33,161 nucleotides of DNA from Bacteroidales bacterium (GTDB taxonomy: Bacteria > Bacteroidota > Bacteroidia > Bacteroidales > UBA932), in contig JAKSKB010000013.1 in assembly GCA_024401975.1 (NCBI GenBank), forward strand, positions 1 through 33,161, in the 5' to 3' direction. The translations under genes were made by a program, and so were the position numbers. The stretch's first letter is position 1. Every line of letters begins with the position of its first letter. Under the pieces are notes generated by a model. It saw only the letters and a program-made list of their open reading frames with translations. It did no database searches and was not told the origin of the DNA. Positions 26,105-33,161 of the stretch are shown here, piece by piece.

Positions 26105-27276
26105 ATATCGCACTTGTATATTGTTTTTCCTTTATGTCTGGTCTCCAGACACCTTCCATAGACCGTCCATCCGTCAAACGGCGTGCTCCGCCCCTTGGAG
26201 AGGAAGGAACCGCTGTCTATGACATAGGGCGTTCCCAAATCGAACACGGCCGTATCATCAGCTGTATCCCCCAGACGGAAACGCTTCCTGGGCGCGCTGC
26301 CCATCAGTTCCACGAGGCGGTCAAGACTTATCACGCCACTGCGGACAAGCCCGGTGTAGAGCAGAGGGAAAGCCGTTTCCAGCCCCACAATCCCCATCGC
26401 GCTATCGCGCAGCCCGCCAGATTTCTCTTCCGGTGAATGCGGCGCATGGTCGGTGGCTATCATATCTATCGTGCCGTCCTTTATGCCTTCGATGAGGGCT
26501 TCACGATCTTCTGCGCCTCTGAGGGGAGGATTCATCTTGAAACGTCCGTCCTCCTGAAGGTCATCTTCAGTGAGAAGCAGATAATGCGGAGCTGTCTCGC
26601 AACTCACGTCAACGCCCCTTTCCTTTGCTCTGCGTATCACTTCGACGCTTTCCTTTGTCGATACGTGGCACACGTGATAGGCGCATCCTGTCTCTTCCGC
26701 GAGTCTGAGGTCCCTTTCTATCTGTCTCCACTCGCTTTCCGATGATATGCCCCTGTGTCCGTGTTCGCGGGCATAGCGCCCGTCGTGTATGTATCCGCCG
26801 TGCAGGAGACTGTTGTCTTCACAATGAGCGGCGAGTATGCATCCTTCGGCCGCAATCGTCTCCATAGCCCTGCGCATCACCTGTTCGTCCTGCACCCCGC
26901 TTCCGTCATCAGAGAATGCCACGACCTTTTCCTTAAGTGCGGCCACGTCCACGACTTCCTTCCCTTTTCTGCCTATGGTGATTGAAGCATAGGGCCTGAC
27001 GTCGATGCAGGCATCGCGCCGTATCAGTTCCAGTTCGCGTTCGAGGTGTTCGGGGGTATCGGGCACCGGATCGAGGTTCGGCATCGGACAGATGCAAGCG
27101 TAACCGCCTGCCGCAGCGGCGCGGGTACCGGAAAAAATGGTCTCCTTGTATGAATACCCAGGCTCACGCAGGTGGACGTGGACATCTACAAAAGCGGGAC
27201 AAACAAAAACGTTTGTCCCGCAAATATCGATATCGCCATTTGACTTGTTTTCCCCGTATGAATACTGCGTCTTCAT
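26101..27276 (-). CDS. pyrC: Dihydroorotase (class I)
   Basis: Cyclises carbamoyl-aspartate to dihydroorotate. It has 391 residues. The metal site of the amidohydrolase fold is intact: H33 and H35 in DVHVHLREPG, the bridging Asp in VAFSDDGSG (class I, Asp rather than carboxy-lysine), H151 in AAHCEDN, H204 in HVCHVSTKES, and Asp in IATDHAPHS. The N-terminus before the first histidines is short (about 30 residues), so the N-terminal beta-domain is reduced. ATG 27276 is the only reasonable start; the next Met is after the metal motif. It is the first gene of the operon, very close to its promoter. Confidence 0.95.
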   Translation of the reverse strand: MKTQYSYGENKSNGDIDICGTNVFVCPAFVDVHVHLREPGYSYKETIFSGTRAAAAGGYACICPMPNLDPVPDTPEHLERELELIRRDACIDVRPYASITIGRKGKEVVDVAALKEKVVAFSDDGSGVQDEQVMRRAMETIAAEGCILAAHCEDNSLLHGGYIHDGRYAREHGHRGISSESEWRQIERDLRLAEETGCAYHVCHVSTKESVEVIRRAKERGVDVSCETAPHYLLLTEDDLQEDGRFKMNPPLRGAEDREALIEGIKDGTIDMIATDHAPHSPEEKSGGLRDSAMGIVGLETAFPLLYTGLVRSGVISLDRLVELMGSAPRKRFRLGDTADDTAVFDLGTPYVIDSGSFLSKGRSTPFDGWTVYGRCLETRHKGKTIYKCDI

Positions 27277-27283
27277 CGGATTG

Positions 27284-27313
27284 CAAATATAGCAATTCCT
27301 ATAAATAAATCAA
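27284..27313 (-). promoter_or_regulatory. Promoter of the pyrimidine operon
   Basis: On the minus strand TTG (27313-27311), 19 nt, then TATATTTG (27291-27284), a full match to the Bacteroides consensus. Expected transcription start is about 27279, only a few bases before the pyrC ATG at 27276, so the message would be leaderless or nearly so. No room remains for a PyrR-type or other attenuator. Confidence 0.75.
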
Positions 27314-27323
27314 ATTTTTGTGC

Positions 27324-27331
27324 TAATTTTG
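27324..27331 (+). promoter_or_regulatory. -7 element of the divergent glycosidase gene
   Basis: TAATTTTG matches TAnnTTTG and lies 23 nt before the ATG at 27355. No TTG is found at the usual distance upstream, so the promoter is weak or needs an activator. It lies back to back with the pyrimidine-operon promoter in a 78-bp AT-rich gap. Confidence 0.45.
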
Positions 27332-27354
27332 ACGGTATTGCAAAAAAGATTTTT

Positions 27355-30153
27355 ATGAACATTCCAAGCAGAATCATCGCGACGGCAATCTGCCTCGCAT
27401 CACTTCCCCTTGCAGGGCAGAACGTTGTCAGGCTGTCAGACATCGATGCAGTCAAGGCTTCACAGCAATACGGCATGCCTGCAAAAGGAAAGGCCGTATC
27501 GGGAGAGGCTCTGAAAATTGCAGGAACCGGCTATTCTGACGGCCTCGGGGTGCAGGCCCCCTGCCGGATGAGACTCAACCTCATGGGAAACTCAAATTCA
27601 TTCAGATGCAAGGTCGGGGTCAATGACTGCGGAACGGACTACAACGCCCCCGACCTGATAAAAGTCCCTCTCGTTGACGGCACGATGATGTTCTACAGTT
27701 CAGTCGAGAGCGGAAAGTCTTTTCTTGGAATAGGCCCTGCGGACGGCAGTGACAGGGAAGGAAGCGTCATATTCCGGATACTGGGCGATGGCGAAGAACT
27801 CTTCAACAGTGGCGTGATGCGCAGCGGCGATGCCGCAAAACCGGTCGAACTCAAAATCCGCGGCATAGAAACTACTGAACTTGTAGTGGATGACGCGGGC
27901 GACGGTCCCTGCGGGGACCTGGCCGACTGGGGGGATGCCGAATTCGATTATTTCGAGATAAAACCCGGATTTGCAGATGCGGAATCCGTGGCCTCTGCCG
28001 CGGCAGCAGATGAAAGTGTCATCCTCCCTCTCCGAAGGAAAATTGAGGAGCTTCCGGTACGGCCGGCGAGAGATGACAGACCGGCGTCCGACTGGCTCAT
28101 AGACAACGCCTCTTTCCGGACGATAGTGTCCGGCACAGGGGACGGGAAGACCGTAGTAATCGGCAACGGCCTTGTGTCCAGAAGTTTCCGAGTCATACCC
28201 AATCTGGCCACGGTAGATTTTTTCAATGCGATGTCCGGAGAGGCCCTGCTCCGCTCGCCAAGCAGCGAGGGTTCCCTGAAAATCGACGGACGCGAATACA
28301 GCATCGGAGGTCTTTCCGGACAATTCGAATATGGCTATACGCTCGCCAAATGGATAGACGGCTTCACCCCCATACCGAATTCGTTCCAGGTCATCGACTT
28401 CGAGGTGCGCGAGTTGCAGCCGCGTATGGAATGGAAGCACAAACGCTGGTCTCTCGTCAAGGAATGGAATCCTTCAGGCAAGGAAATAGTGTTCACCATT
28501 GCGGGTCCCGGCAATCTCAGCGGATTCAGGCTCTACCTGCACGTGGCTGTATATGACGGCTATCCCATCTTGAGCAAATGGTTCGAACTGCATAACGGCA
28601 CGGGATACGACTGCATCCTCAATGAGTTTCTTCTGGAGGACCTGGCTATGGTGGAGTCCGAATCCATAGTTGACGGTCCCCGCAGATTCCGCCCTCACAA
28701 CATCTACGTGGAAAGTGACTGGGACGAGGGTTTCACCACCCATTGGGAAAATGATCCGAGATATACTTCCCAGGTCAACTATGTCCTCGGCACCCCGTGC
28801 CGGCTTCAGGTGCGTCTGCCTCGCGGGCCTCAGGAAATCATCAAGGCGGGCGAGAGTTTCACGTCTTTCAGAAACTGGATGATGCCCTATGACTCCGAGG
28901 ACAGGGAGCGCAAGTCACTTTTCTTCAAGCGTTTCTGCAACCAGATAGCCCCCTGGACCAGCGAAAATCCCATATTCATGCACTGCACCTCCACGGATGA
29001 TGAAGTGGTCAGAACTGCAATAGACCAATGCGCGGAGACAGGCTACGAGATGGTCATACTCAGTTTCGGCTCAGGTCTCGATATGGAAGACGAATCGGAC
29101 GAAAACATTGCGAAGTTCAAGGCACTGGCGGACTATGCCCATTCGAAGGGCATCGAACTCGGCGGCTATTCACTGTATGCGAGCCGCTGGATAAGCGACG
29201 AGGTGGACCTCATCAATCCCGCCACAGGAAAGAGAGGAGGAATGACATTCGGAAGTTCCCCCTGCATCTGCTCCGAATGGGGCTATGACTACTTCCGCAA
29301 AATCAGGACATTTTTCGAAAAGACCGGGTTCGACGTACTGGAGCACGACGGTTCATACAGCGGAGACCCCTGCGCATCCACAAGCCACGCCCACCACAAC
29401 GGATTGGAGGATTCGCAATGGAAACAGCACAAGATAATCGACGACTTGTACAGTTGGATGTGCGCCAGCGGCATCTACCTGAATGTTCCTGATGACGGAT
29501 TCCGCTTTGTCGGTTCCAACAAAAGCGCCGTCGGATACCGTGAAGTGAACTGGTCCCTCCCCCGCGACAGGCAAATCATTCTCGGGCGACAGAACATATA
29601 CGATGGTATGTGGAACCGCACTGCCACCAACAGCTGGACTTTCGTCCCGCTCGTGCAATATCACGGAGGCGGCGCGGCTGCGACTCTAGAGCCTCTCGAC
29701 GAGCATCTGGATGCCTACAAGGCACATATGATTCAGAACTACGGCTCCGGCGTGCAGGCCTGTTACCGCGGTTTCCGCCTGTATGACACGGAGCGCACCA
29801 GAGACTGTGTCAAAGAAGTGATTTCATGGTACAAGAGATACCGCGACATACTCTGCAGTGACGTGATTCATCTCCGGAGACCGGACGGGATGGACTGGGA
29901 CGGCTTCCTGCACGTCAACCCCGGTCTTGAAGAAAAAGGGTTCATAATGGTGTTCAACCCCACGGACGAGGAAATAACGCGGACCATTACCATACCTCTC
30001 TACTATACGGGGCTCACGGACAAGGCGCTTGTAAGCGAAAAGGACGACAAAGCGAAGTCATTCAAGCTTGAGCGCGACTATACGGTCCGCCTGACAGTGA
30101 GCATCCCGGCAAACGGATACAACTGGTTCGTGGTACGTTCACCGCGGAAGTGA
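27355..30153 (+). CDS. Secreted glycosidase-like protein: NPCBM domain plus alpha-galactosidase-like (clan D) barrel
   Basis: A 932-residue exported protein with a signal peptide (IIATAICLASLPLAGQ). Residues 24-204 form an NPCBM carbohydrate-binding domain (GLGVQAPCRMRLNLMG ... FRCKVGVND ... FRILGDGEELFNSGVM). A large beta-sandwich follows (about 250-500), then a TIM-barrel-like region (about 540-850) with MVILSFGSGLDMED, GIELGGYSLYAS and GFDVLEHDGSYSGDP. D665 in the last motif is where clan-D alpha-galactosidases have the nucleophile. The C-terminus is a small sandwich (VFNPTDEEITRTITIP). The exact GH family and substrate are not recognised; alpha-galactosidase is a structural guess. It is transcribed away from pyrC; the next gene is convergent, 6 bp away. 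Confidence 0.75.
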   Translation: MNIPSRIIATAICLASLPLAGQNVVRLSDIDAVKASQQYGMPAKGKAVSGEALKIAGTGYSDGLGVQAPCRMRLNLMGNSNSFRCKVGVNDCGTDYNAPDLIKVPLVDGTMMFYSSVESGKSFLGIGPADGSDREGSVIFRILGDGEELFNSGVMRSGDAAKPVELKIRGIETTELVVDDAGDGPCGDLADWGDAEFDYFEIKPGFADAESVASAAAADESVILPLRRKIEELPVRPARDDRPASDWLIDNASFRTIVSGTGDGKTVVIGNGLVSRSFRVIPNLATVDFFNAMSGEALLRSPSSEGSLKIDGREYSIGGLSGQFEYGYTLAKWIDGFTPIPNSFQVIDFEVRELQPRMEWKHKRWSLVKEWNPSGKEIVFTIAGPGNLSGFRLYLHVAVYDGYPILSKWFELHNGTGYDCILNEFLLEDLAMVESESIVDGPRRFRPHNIYVESDWDEGFTTHWENDPRYTSQVNYVLGTPCRLQVRLPRGPQEIIKAGESFTSFRNWMMPYDSEDRERKSLFFKRFCNQIAPWTSENPIFMHCTSTDDEVVRTAIDQCAETGYEMVILSFGSGLDMEDESDENIAKFKALADYAHSKGIELGGYSLYASRWISDEVDLINPATGKRGGMTFGSSPCICSEWGYDYFRKIRTFFEKTGFDVLEHDGSYSGDPCASTSHAHHNGLEDSQWKQHKIIDDLYSWMCASGIYLNVPDDGFRFVGSNKSAVGYREVNWSLPRDRQIILGRQNIYDGMWNRTATNSWTFVPLVQYHGGGAAATLEPLDEHLDAYKAHMIQNYGSGVQACYRGFRLYDTERTRDCVKEVISWYKRYRDILCSDVIHLRRPDGMDWDGFLHVNPGLEEKGFIMVFNPTDEEITRTITIPLYYTGLTDKALVSEKDDKAKSFKLERDYTVRLTVSIPANGYNWFVVRSPRK

Positions 30154-30159
30154 GCCGTA

Positions 30160-32304
30160 CTAAGAAAGTCCCAGAAACTTGAGGTTGTGTGTCAGAAACA
30201 GAATGCCGAACAGGATGGCGAGGATTGCCACAAGCGCAACCGTCCATTTCCACGTCGAAGGCTTCTTTCTGAACGGGTCTTTCCCCTTGACAAGCGGATA
30301 TCTGGCCACTGACGTAAGGGTGCCGCCGAACATGATGTTGATGGGCACCGTGGAGTTGATGGCCCAGTCGTTGGCATTGAGCACAGGTCCGAGATTGCGC
30401 TTGCGCAGTTTGCGCCATGCAATGAAGCAGGCCGGTCCCGAAATGACGAGCATAATGGCTGCTATGGCGATAATATCCTCCCACCAGTTCAGTTTGGCCA
30501 CTCCTTTCACGAGACCCACGGCAGCATCGGCCAGCATACCGAAAGCCATTCCGATGGCAGCGAATATTCCGGCAAACTTGGCTATGTCGAATTTGTCTTT
30601 TATTGTCTCGGCAACTTTTGCAGGAGCCGCGTCAGACGCCGCGGTATCAAGCAGCTCGGAGACGGCCGCCTTGTCTTTTTCCGCAGCGGCCTTGTCAATC
30701 TTGTCGTTGATGAAGTTGGCCAGTTTGCGGTAAGGGCTCCAGAACGCTTGTCGGACACTGATGGGATTGTCCACGACCTTCGTGACGACCGCATCCCAGT
30801 CATCTCCTTCAATGTCATAGAATACGGCGTTTTTCCCCTGCCGTATATTCTTTATGTCGCCATCCGTCATCACGGCCACGATGTTCATCTTCCTGTCGGA
30901 TTTCTTCGACGTGCAAGTGCAGTAAATGAGGAACATGCCGCCTAATGCCGCCGCAACGGAATGGTCACCGCTGCCCTGCACCTTGATACAGAGGTTGCAG
31001 CAGCGCTCGTCAATGAAAAGACGTCCCGCCTCGAAAATAGCCTTCGGTTTCCCTCCCCTGCCGTAGAAATCGGAGAAAGAGACGTAGTTCCTGAGAAAAC
31101 GGTAAAAATCGCGGTAGAAGTGGAGAAGCTTGTCCACAGCATCAATGGACTTCGATTCTTCCTCAAGAGCCTTATCCTTTTCGATGAGGGCGAGCAGGCC
31201 ATCCTTGCGGGCGGCCTTTACGATTGCGGCGACGCTGTCATATCCCAGACTCTCTACCGCTTCTCCCTTCTTCGCTCCCATCCAGGCGAGATATGCTCCG
31301 AACTTGTCACGAATGGCGTTCCATTCCTTTTCACCGATTTCGTGCGCTCCCTTGAAATCCACATCCAGAATGAGCGATTTCAGAGCACTGAACTCCTTGT
31401 GCCAGGCAGGATTGATGCCGTCGAAAGGAATATTCCCTTTTTCGTTGGGACGGGCAAGGGGGCAGTCGGCAATACGGTCAGCCTGCGCGGCCATATTGCC
31501 TGCACTTATCTCGCTGATCCGATTGATGTTGACATCCACTGCGTCTTTTGTTTCGGCATCGAATCCTATGAGTTTGCAGCGCATAAAGAAATCATCTGCC
31601 TTGTCCTTCAACGCATTGAATGCGGCAAAAGCCGCCGCAGTGTTGTCTCCGTAAGGGAAAATGGACTTGTCGGCCCTTCCGGCGTCAATCCAGTCGCAAT
31701 AGTCGTGACACGCGTCATAGAAAGTCTCTACGAGAGCGGCATTGACACCGTCGGCTCCGCTCCTGTCCTTCACCGAACCGATGGTCGCTATACAGTCGCC
31801 GATGGTCTTCGCAAGTTGCACGTCATCCCCGGCGCTTGCTGCAGTGACGATTCCGTCGCCATTGAACAGGGTGTCCGCAAAAATCGCCTCGCTGTCCGAT
31901 GTATCTTCAATGGAAATCTCGTCTTTTTCGAGCCCGAGATTGGAAAGAATCTGTTTCGCGGAATCATACAATTTCCTGCCTTCCGGATTGTCGGTGTCAA
32001 TCTCTCCGAGCGGAATGGAGGAGGCGCCTTTCAGTAGCAGGTCTTTGTCCCTGACTACCGATGAAAGCCAGTCTGCCGCCGCAATCACCTCCGGCACGCG
32101 GATTTTTCCGTCACCATCGGCATCCAGCAGTTTCAAAGTCTTTTCATCGAACTCCAGTCCGCCCACGGGACAACTGAGGACTGTCCACTTGGTTTGTTCC
32201 AATTCGTGAAGGTGAGCGATGTCCTCACCCTTGTTGATGTTCACCCGGACTACACCGCCTATGGCATAGTAATCCCACTTGTAGGAATTGTCCTTGATAA
32301 TCAT
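30160..32304 (-). CDS. Membrane protein with an EF-hand loop, function unknown
   Basis: A 714-residue protein that I do not assign to a named family. It has no signal peptide. A canonical 12-residue EF-hand loop lies at 61-72 (DADGDGKIRVPE, with D1, D3, D5, G6 and E12). A degenerate second one may lie near NGDGIVTAAS. The middle is mostly helical and Lys/Asp/Ala-rich. The C-terminal 140 residues hold three predicted membrane helices (about 576-600, 610-630 and 687-704), with a polar segment between the last two (NANDWAINSTVPINIMFGG). Topology and function are unknown; a calcium-responsive membrane protein is a guess. A SIMPL-domain gene lies 26 bp upstream on the same strand, suggesting an operon. 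Confidence 0.75.
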   Translation of the reverse strand: MIIKDNSYKWDYYAIGGVVRVNINKGEDIAHLHELEQTKWTVLSCPVGGLEFDEKTLKLLDADGDGKIRVPEVIAAADWLSSVVRDKDLLLKGASSIPLGEIDTDNPEGRKLYDSAKQILSNLGLEKDEISIEDTSDSEAIFADTLFNGDGIVTAASAGDDVQLAKTIGDCIATIGSVKDRSGADGVNAALVETFYDACHDYCDWIDAGRADKSIFPYGDNTAAAFAAFNALKDKADDFFMRCKLIGFDAETKDAVDVNINRISEISAGNMAAQADRIADCPLARPNEKGNIPFDGINPAWHKEFSALKSLILDVDFKGAHEIGEKEWNAIRDKFGAYLAWMGAKKGEAVESLGYDSVAAIVKAARKDGLLALIEKDKALEEESKSIDAVDKLLHFYRDFYRFLRNYVSFSDFYGRGGKPKAIFEAGRLFIDERCCNLCIKVQGSGDHSVAAALGGMFLIYCTCTSKKSDRKMNIVAVMTDGDIKNIRQGKNAVFYDIEGDDWDAVVTKVVDNPISVRQAFWSPYRKLANFINDKIDKAAAEKDKAAVSELLDTAASDAAPAKVAETIKDKFDIAKFAGIFAAIGMAFGMLADAAVGLVKGVAKLNWWEDIIAIAAIMLVISGPACFIAWRKLRKRNLGPVLNANDWAINSTVPINIMFGGTLTSVARYPLVKGKDPFRKKPSTWKWTVALVAILAILFGILFLTHNLKFLGLS

Positions 32305-32330
32305 ATCAGTTGTTTTTACTTATTGTCAAA

Positions 32331-33032
32331 TCAGTTGGAAAGGTAGTACGTCACGTAAGTGACTATGCGCACCTTCTTTATATAGGGAGTGTTGCTGTCC
32401 CTGTCCTCGATGGAGAAAGTGCCTTGGGAAGCGTCCTTTATCTTGCCGAGGCGGCTGTCAGAATCCTTGGCAAATTTCTCTGCCACCTCACGCGCATTCT
32501 TCGTCGCCTCCTCTATCATTCCCGGCTTTACCCCGTTCAGACCCTCGAAATTGAAACTCGGTGTGCTGTCCCAATCTATGGTCAGCACTATGCCGCGCTT
32601 CAGAAGAGCGCTCTGATTAGCCATAAGTGCAAGCACCTCATCCACCATAGAAGAGCAGACGGTCACGGTACAGGATGCCACGTACCTGAAAGTCCTTTCA
32701 TTGCCGCCATACTCCTGCGCGAACTTGTCCGAGACCTTGGGAAGAGCCACCGTAATCTCATTGTCCGGAATTCCACCGGCCTTCAAGAACTCCACTATCG
32801 AGGCCGTATTCCTGTCAATTTCGGCATTGAGGGAGCCCAGTTCGTTCCCGACCACCTTGAAGGAGACGGGCCATATCGCCTTGTCCGCCTTCACTTCCCT
32901 CTCACACAGCCCCTTTACGCTGACCGTCCTGTCATAAGATTTCCATTTGACCACCGACAGCGGCAGCATACATCCTATAATCGCCAGACCGAGCATCACT
33001 AAAAGGCCGTTAGAATTCTTTATTTTTTCCAT
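32331..33032 (-). CDS. SIMPL (DUF541) domain protein, membrane-anchored
   Basis: A 233-residue protein from MEKIKNSNGLL (ATG 33032; a longer frame to 33053 lacks a better start). An N-terminal hydrophobic helix (GLLVMLGLAIIGCMLPLS) anchors it or serves as a signal. The rest is the SIMPL/DUF541 fold, with the typical opening VSVKGLCEREVKADKAIWPVSFKV and the later segment ATKNAREVAEKFAKDS. Family members are periplasmic or surface-exposed, some forming oligomeric cages; the biochemical role is unclear. It is the promoter-proximal gene of a likely pair with the EF-hand protein. Confidence 0.88.
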   Translation of the reverse strand: MEKIKNSNGLLVMLGLAIIGCMLPLSVVKWKSYDRTVSVKGLCEREVKADKAIWPVSFKVVGNELGSLNAEIDRNTASIVEFLKAGGIPDNEITVALPKVSDKFAQEYGGNERTFRYVASCTVTVCSSMVDEVLALMANQSALLKRGIVLTIDWDSTPSFNFEGLNGVKPGMIEEATKNAREVAEKFAKDSDSRLGKIKDASQGTFSIEDRDSNTPYIKKVRIVTYVTYYLSN

Positions 33033-33080
33033 ATTGTCAAAACTTTGATACAATGATAAGGAATTTTCTGATTTTTTCCC

Positions 33081-33088
33081 TACATTTG
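33081..33088 (+). promoter_or_regulatory. -7 element of the tRNA-Ser gene
   Basis: TACATTTG matches TAnnTTTG and lies 38 nt before the mature tRNA 5' end at 33127. No TTG is found at the usual distance upstream. The short leader between them contains a direct repeat CTTTCGGAA (33094-33102 and 33112-33120). Confidence 0.5.
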
Positions 33089-33126
33089 CAGTCCTTTCGG
33101 AAAGAAAACTTCTTTCGGAAGACTCT

Positions 33127-33161
33127 GGAGAGTTGGCCGAGTGGTTGATGGCGGCAGTCTT
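33127..33161 (+). tRNA. tRNA-Ser (5' part, cut by the window end)
   Basis: The sequence follows the tRNA pattern: acceptor strand GGAGAGT, T8, G9, D-stem GCC, D-loop GAGTGGTTGAT, D-stem GGC, then the start of the anticodon arm GGCAGTCTT. The D-arm sequence is characteristic of bacterial tRNA-Ser. The last base would be the first anticodon base (T), which fits anticodon TGA, but the anticodon itself is cut off, so isoacceptor identity is inferred. Confidence 0.85.

Noticed and set aside
33094..33120. Repeat CTTTCGGAA before the tRNA gene as an attachment site
   Set aside because: It is a 9-bp direct repeat within the tRNA leader; no integrase or element lies in the window and att sites normally sit at the tRNA 3' end.

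Overview
The window looks like a chromosomal segment of a Bacteroidota member, most likely an uncultured gut-type Bacteroidales. The evidence is Bacteroides-style promoters (TTG, 19 bp, TAnnTTTG), almost no Shine-Dalgarno sites except a perfect one before rpsU, a CarboxypepD_reg/outer-membrane beta-barrel protein, a SIMPL protein, secreted glycosidases and moderately GC-rich codon use. The genus cannot be fixed from sequence alone. No intergenic gap exceeds 300 bases. I see no insertion sequence, phage gene or CRISPR array.

Layout: (1) 1-1289, a GNAT-type acyltransferase-like gene, perhaps preceded by the tail of another gene. (2) 1290-1472, a 3' remnant of a PLP-dependent aminotransferase, wedged against lnt. 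(3) 1444-10883, minus strand, a housekeeping gene train: rplU-rpmA-serS-ruvC-outer-membrane beta-barrel protein-5-formyl-THF cyclo-ligase-PASTA protein-rluD-lnt. It is driven at least at its head by a good promoter and a structured rplU leader. (4) 11052-15722, plus strand: an AAA+/STAND-like ATPase with a damaged Walker A motif, rpsU with a perfect 12-nt Shine-Dalgarno, and a secreted GH106-like rhamnosidase. (5) 15742-27276, minus strand: a complete UMP-biosynthesis operon pyrC-carA-carB-pyrK-pyrD-pyrF-pyrE-(ThuA-like lipoprotein)-pyrB-(propeller-like lipoprotein). (6) 27355-30153, plus strand: a secreted NPCBM/clan-D-like glycosidase. (7) 30160-33032, minus strand: an EF-hand membrane protein and a SIMPL protein. 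(8) The window ends inside a tRNA-Ser gene.

The most striking result is in the pyrimidine operon. CarA has lost both members of the glutaminase catalytic dyad: the nucleophilic Cys is Gly250 and the His is Tyr334. The enzyme should therefore be unable to use glutamine and would have to use free ammonia or another donor. In the same operon PyrB carries a C-terminal four-cysteine zinc domain of the aspartate carbamoyltransferase regulatory chain (PyrI), without PyrI's nucleotide-binding allosteric domain. Taken together this suggests an ammonia-fed pathway with rewired feedback control. That combined reading is inference; the residue changes and the fusion are read directly from the sequence.
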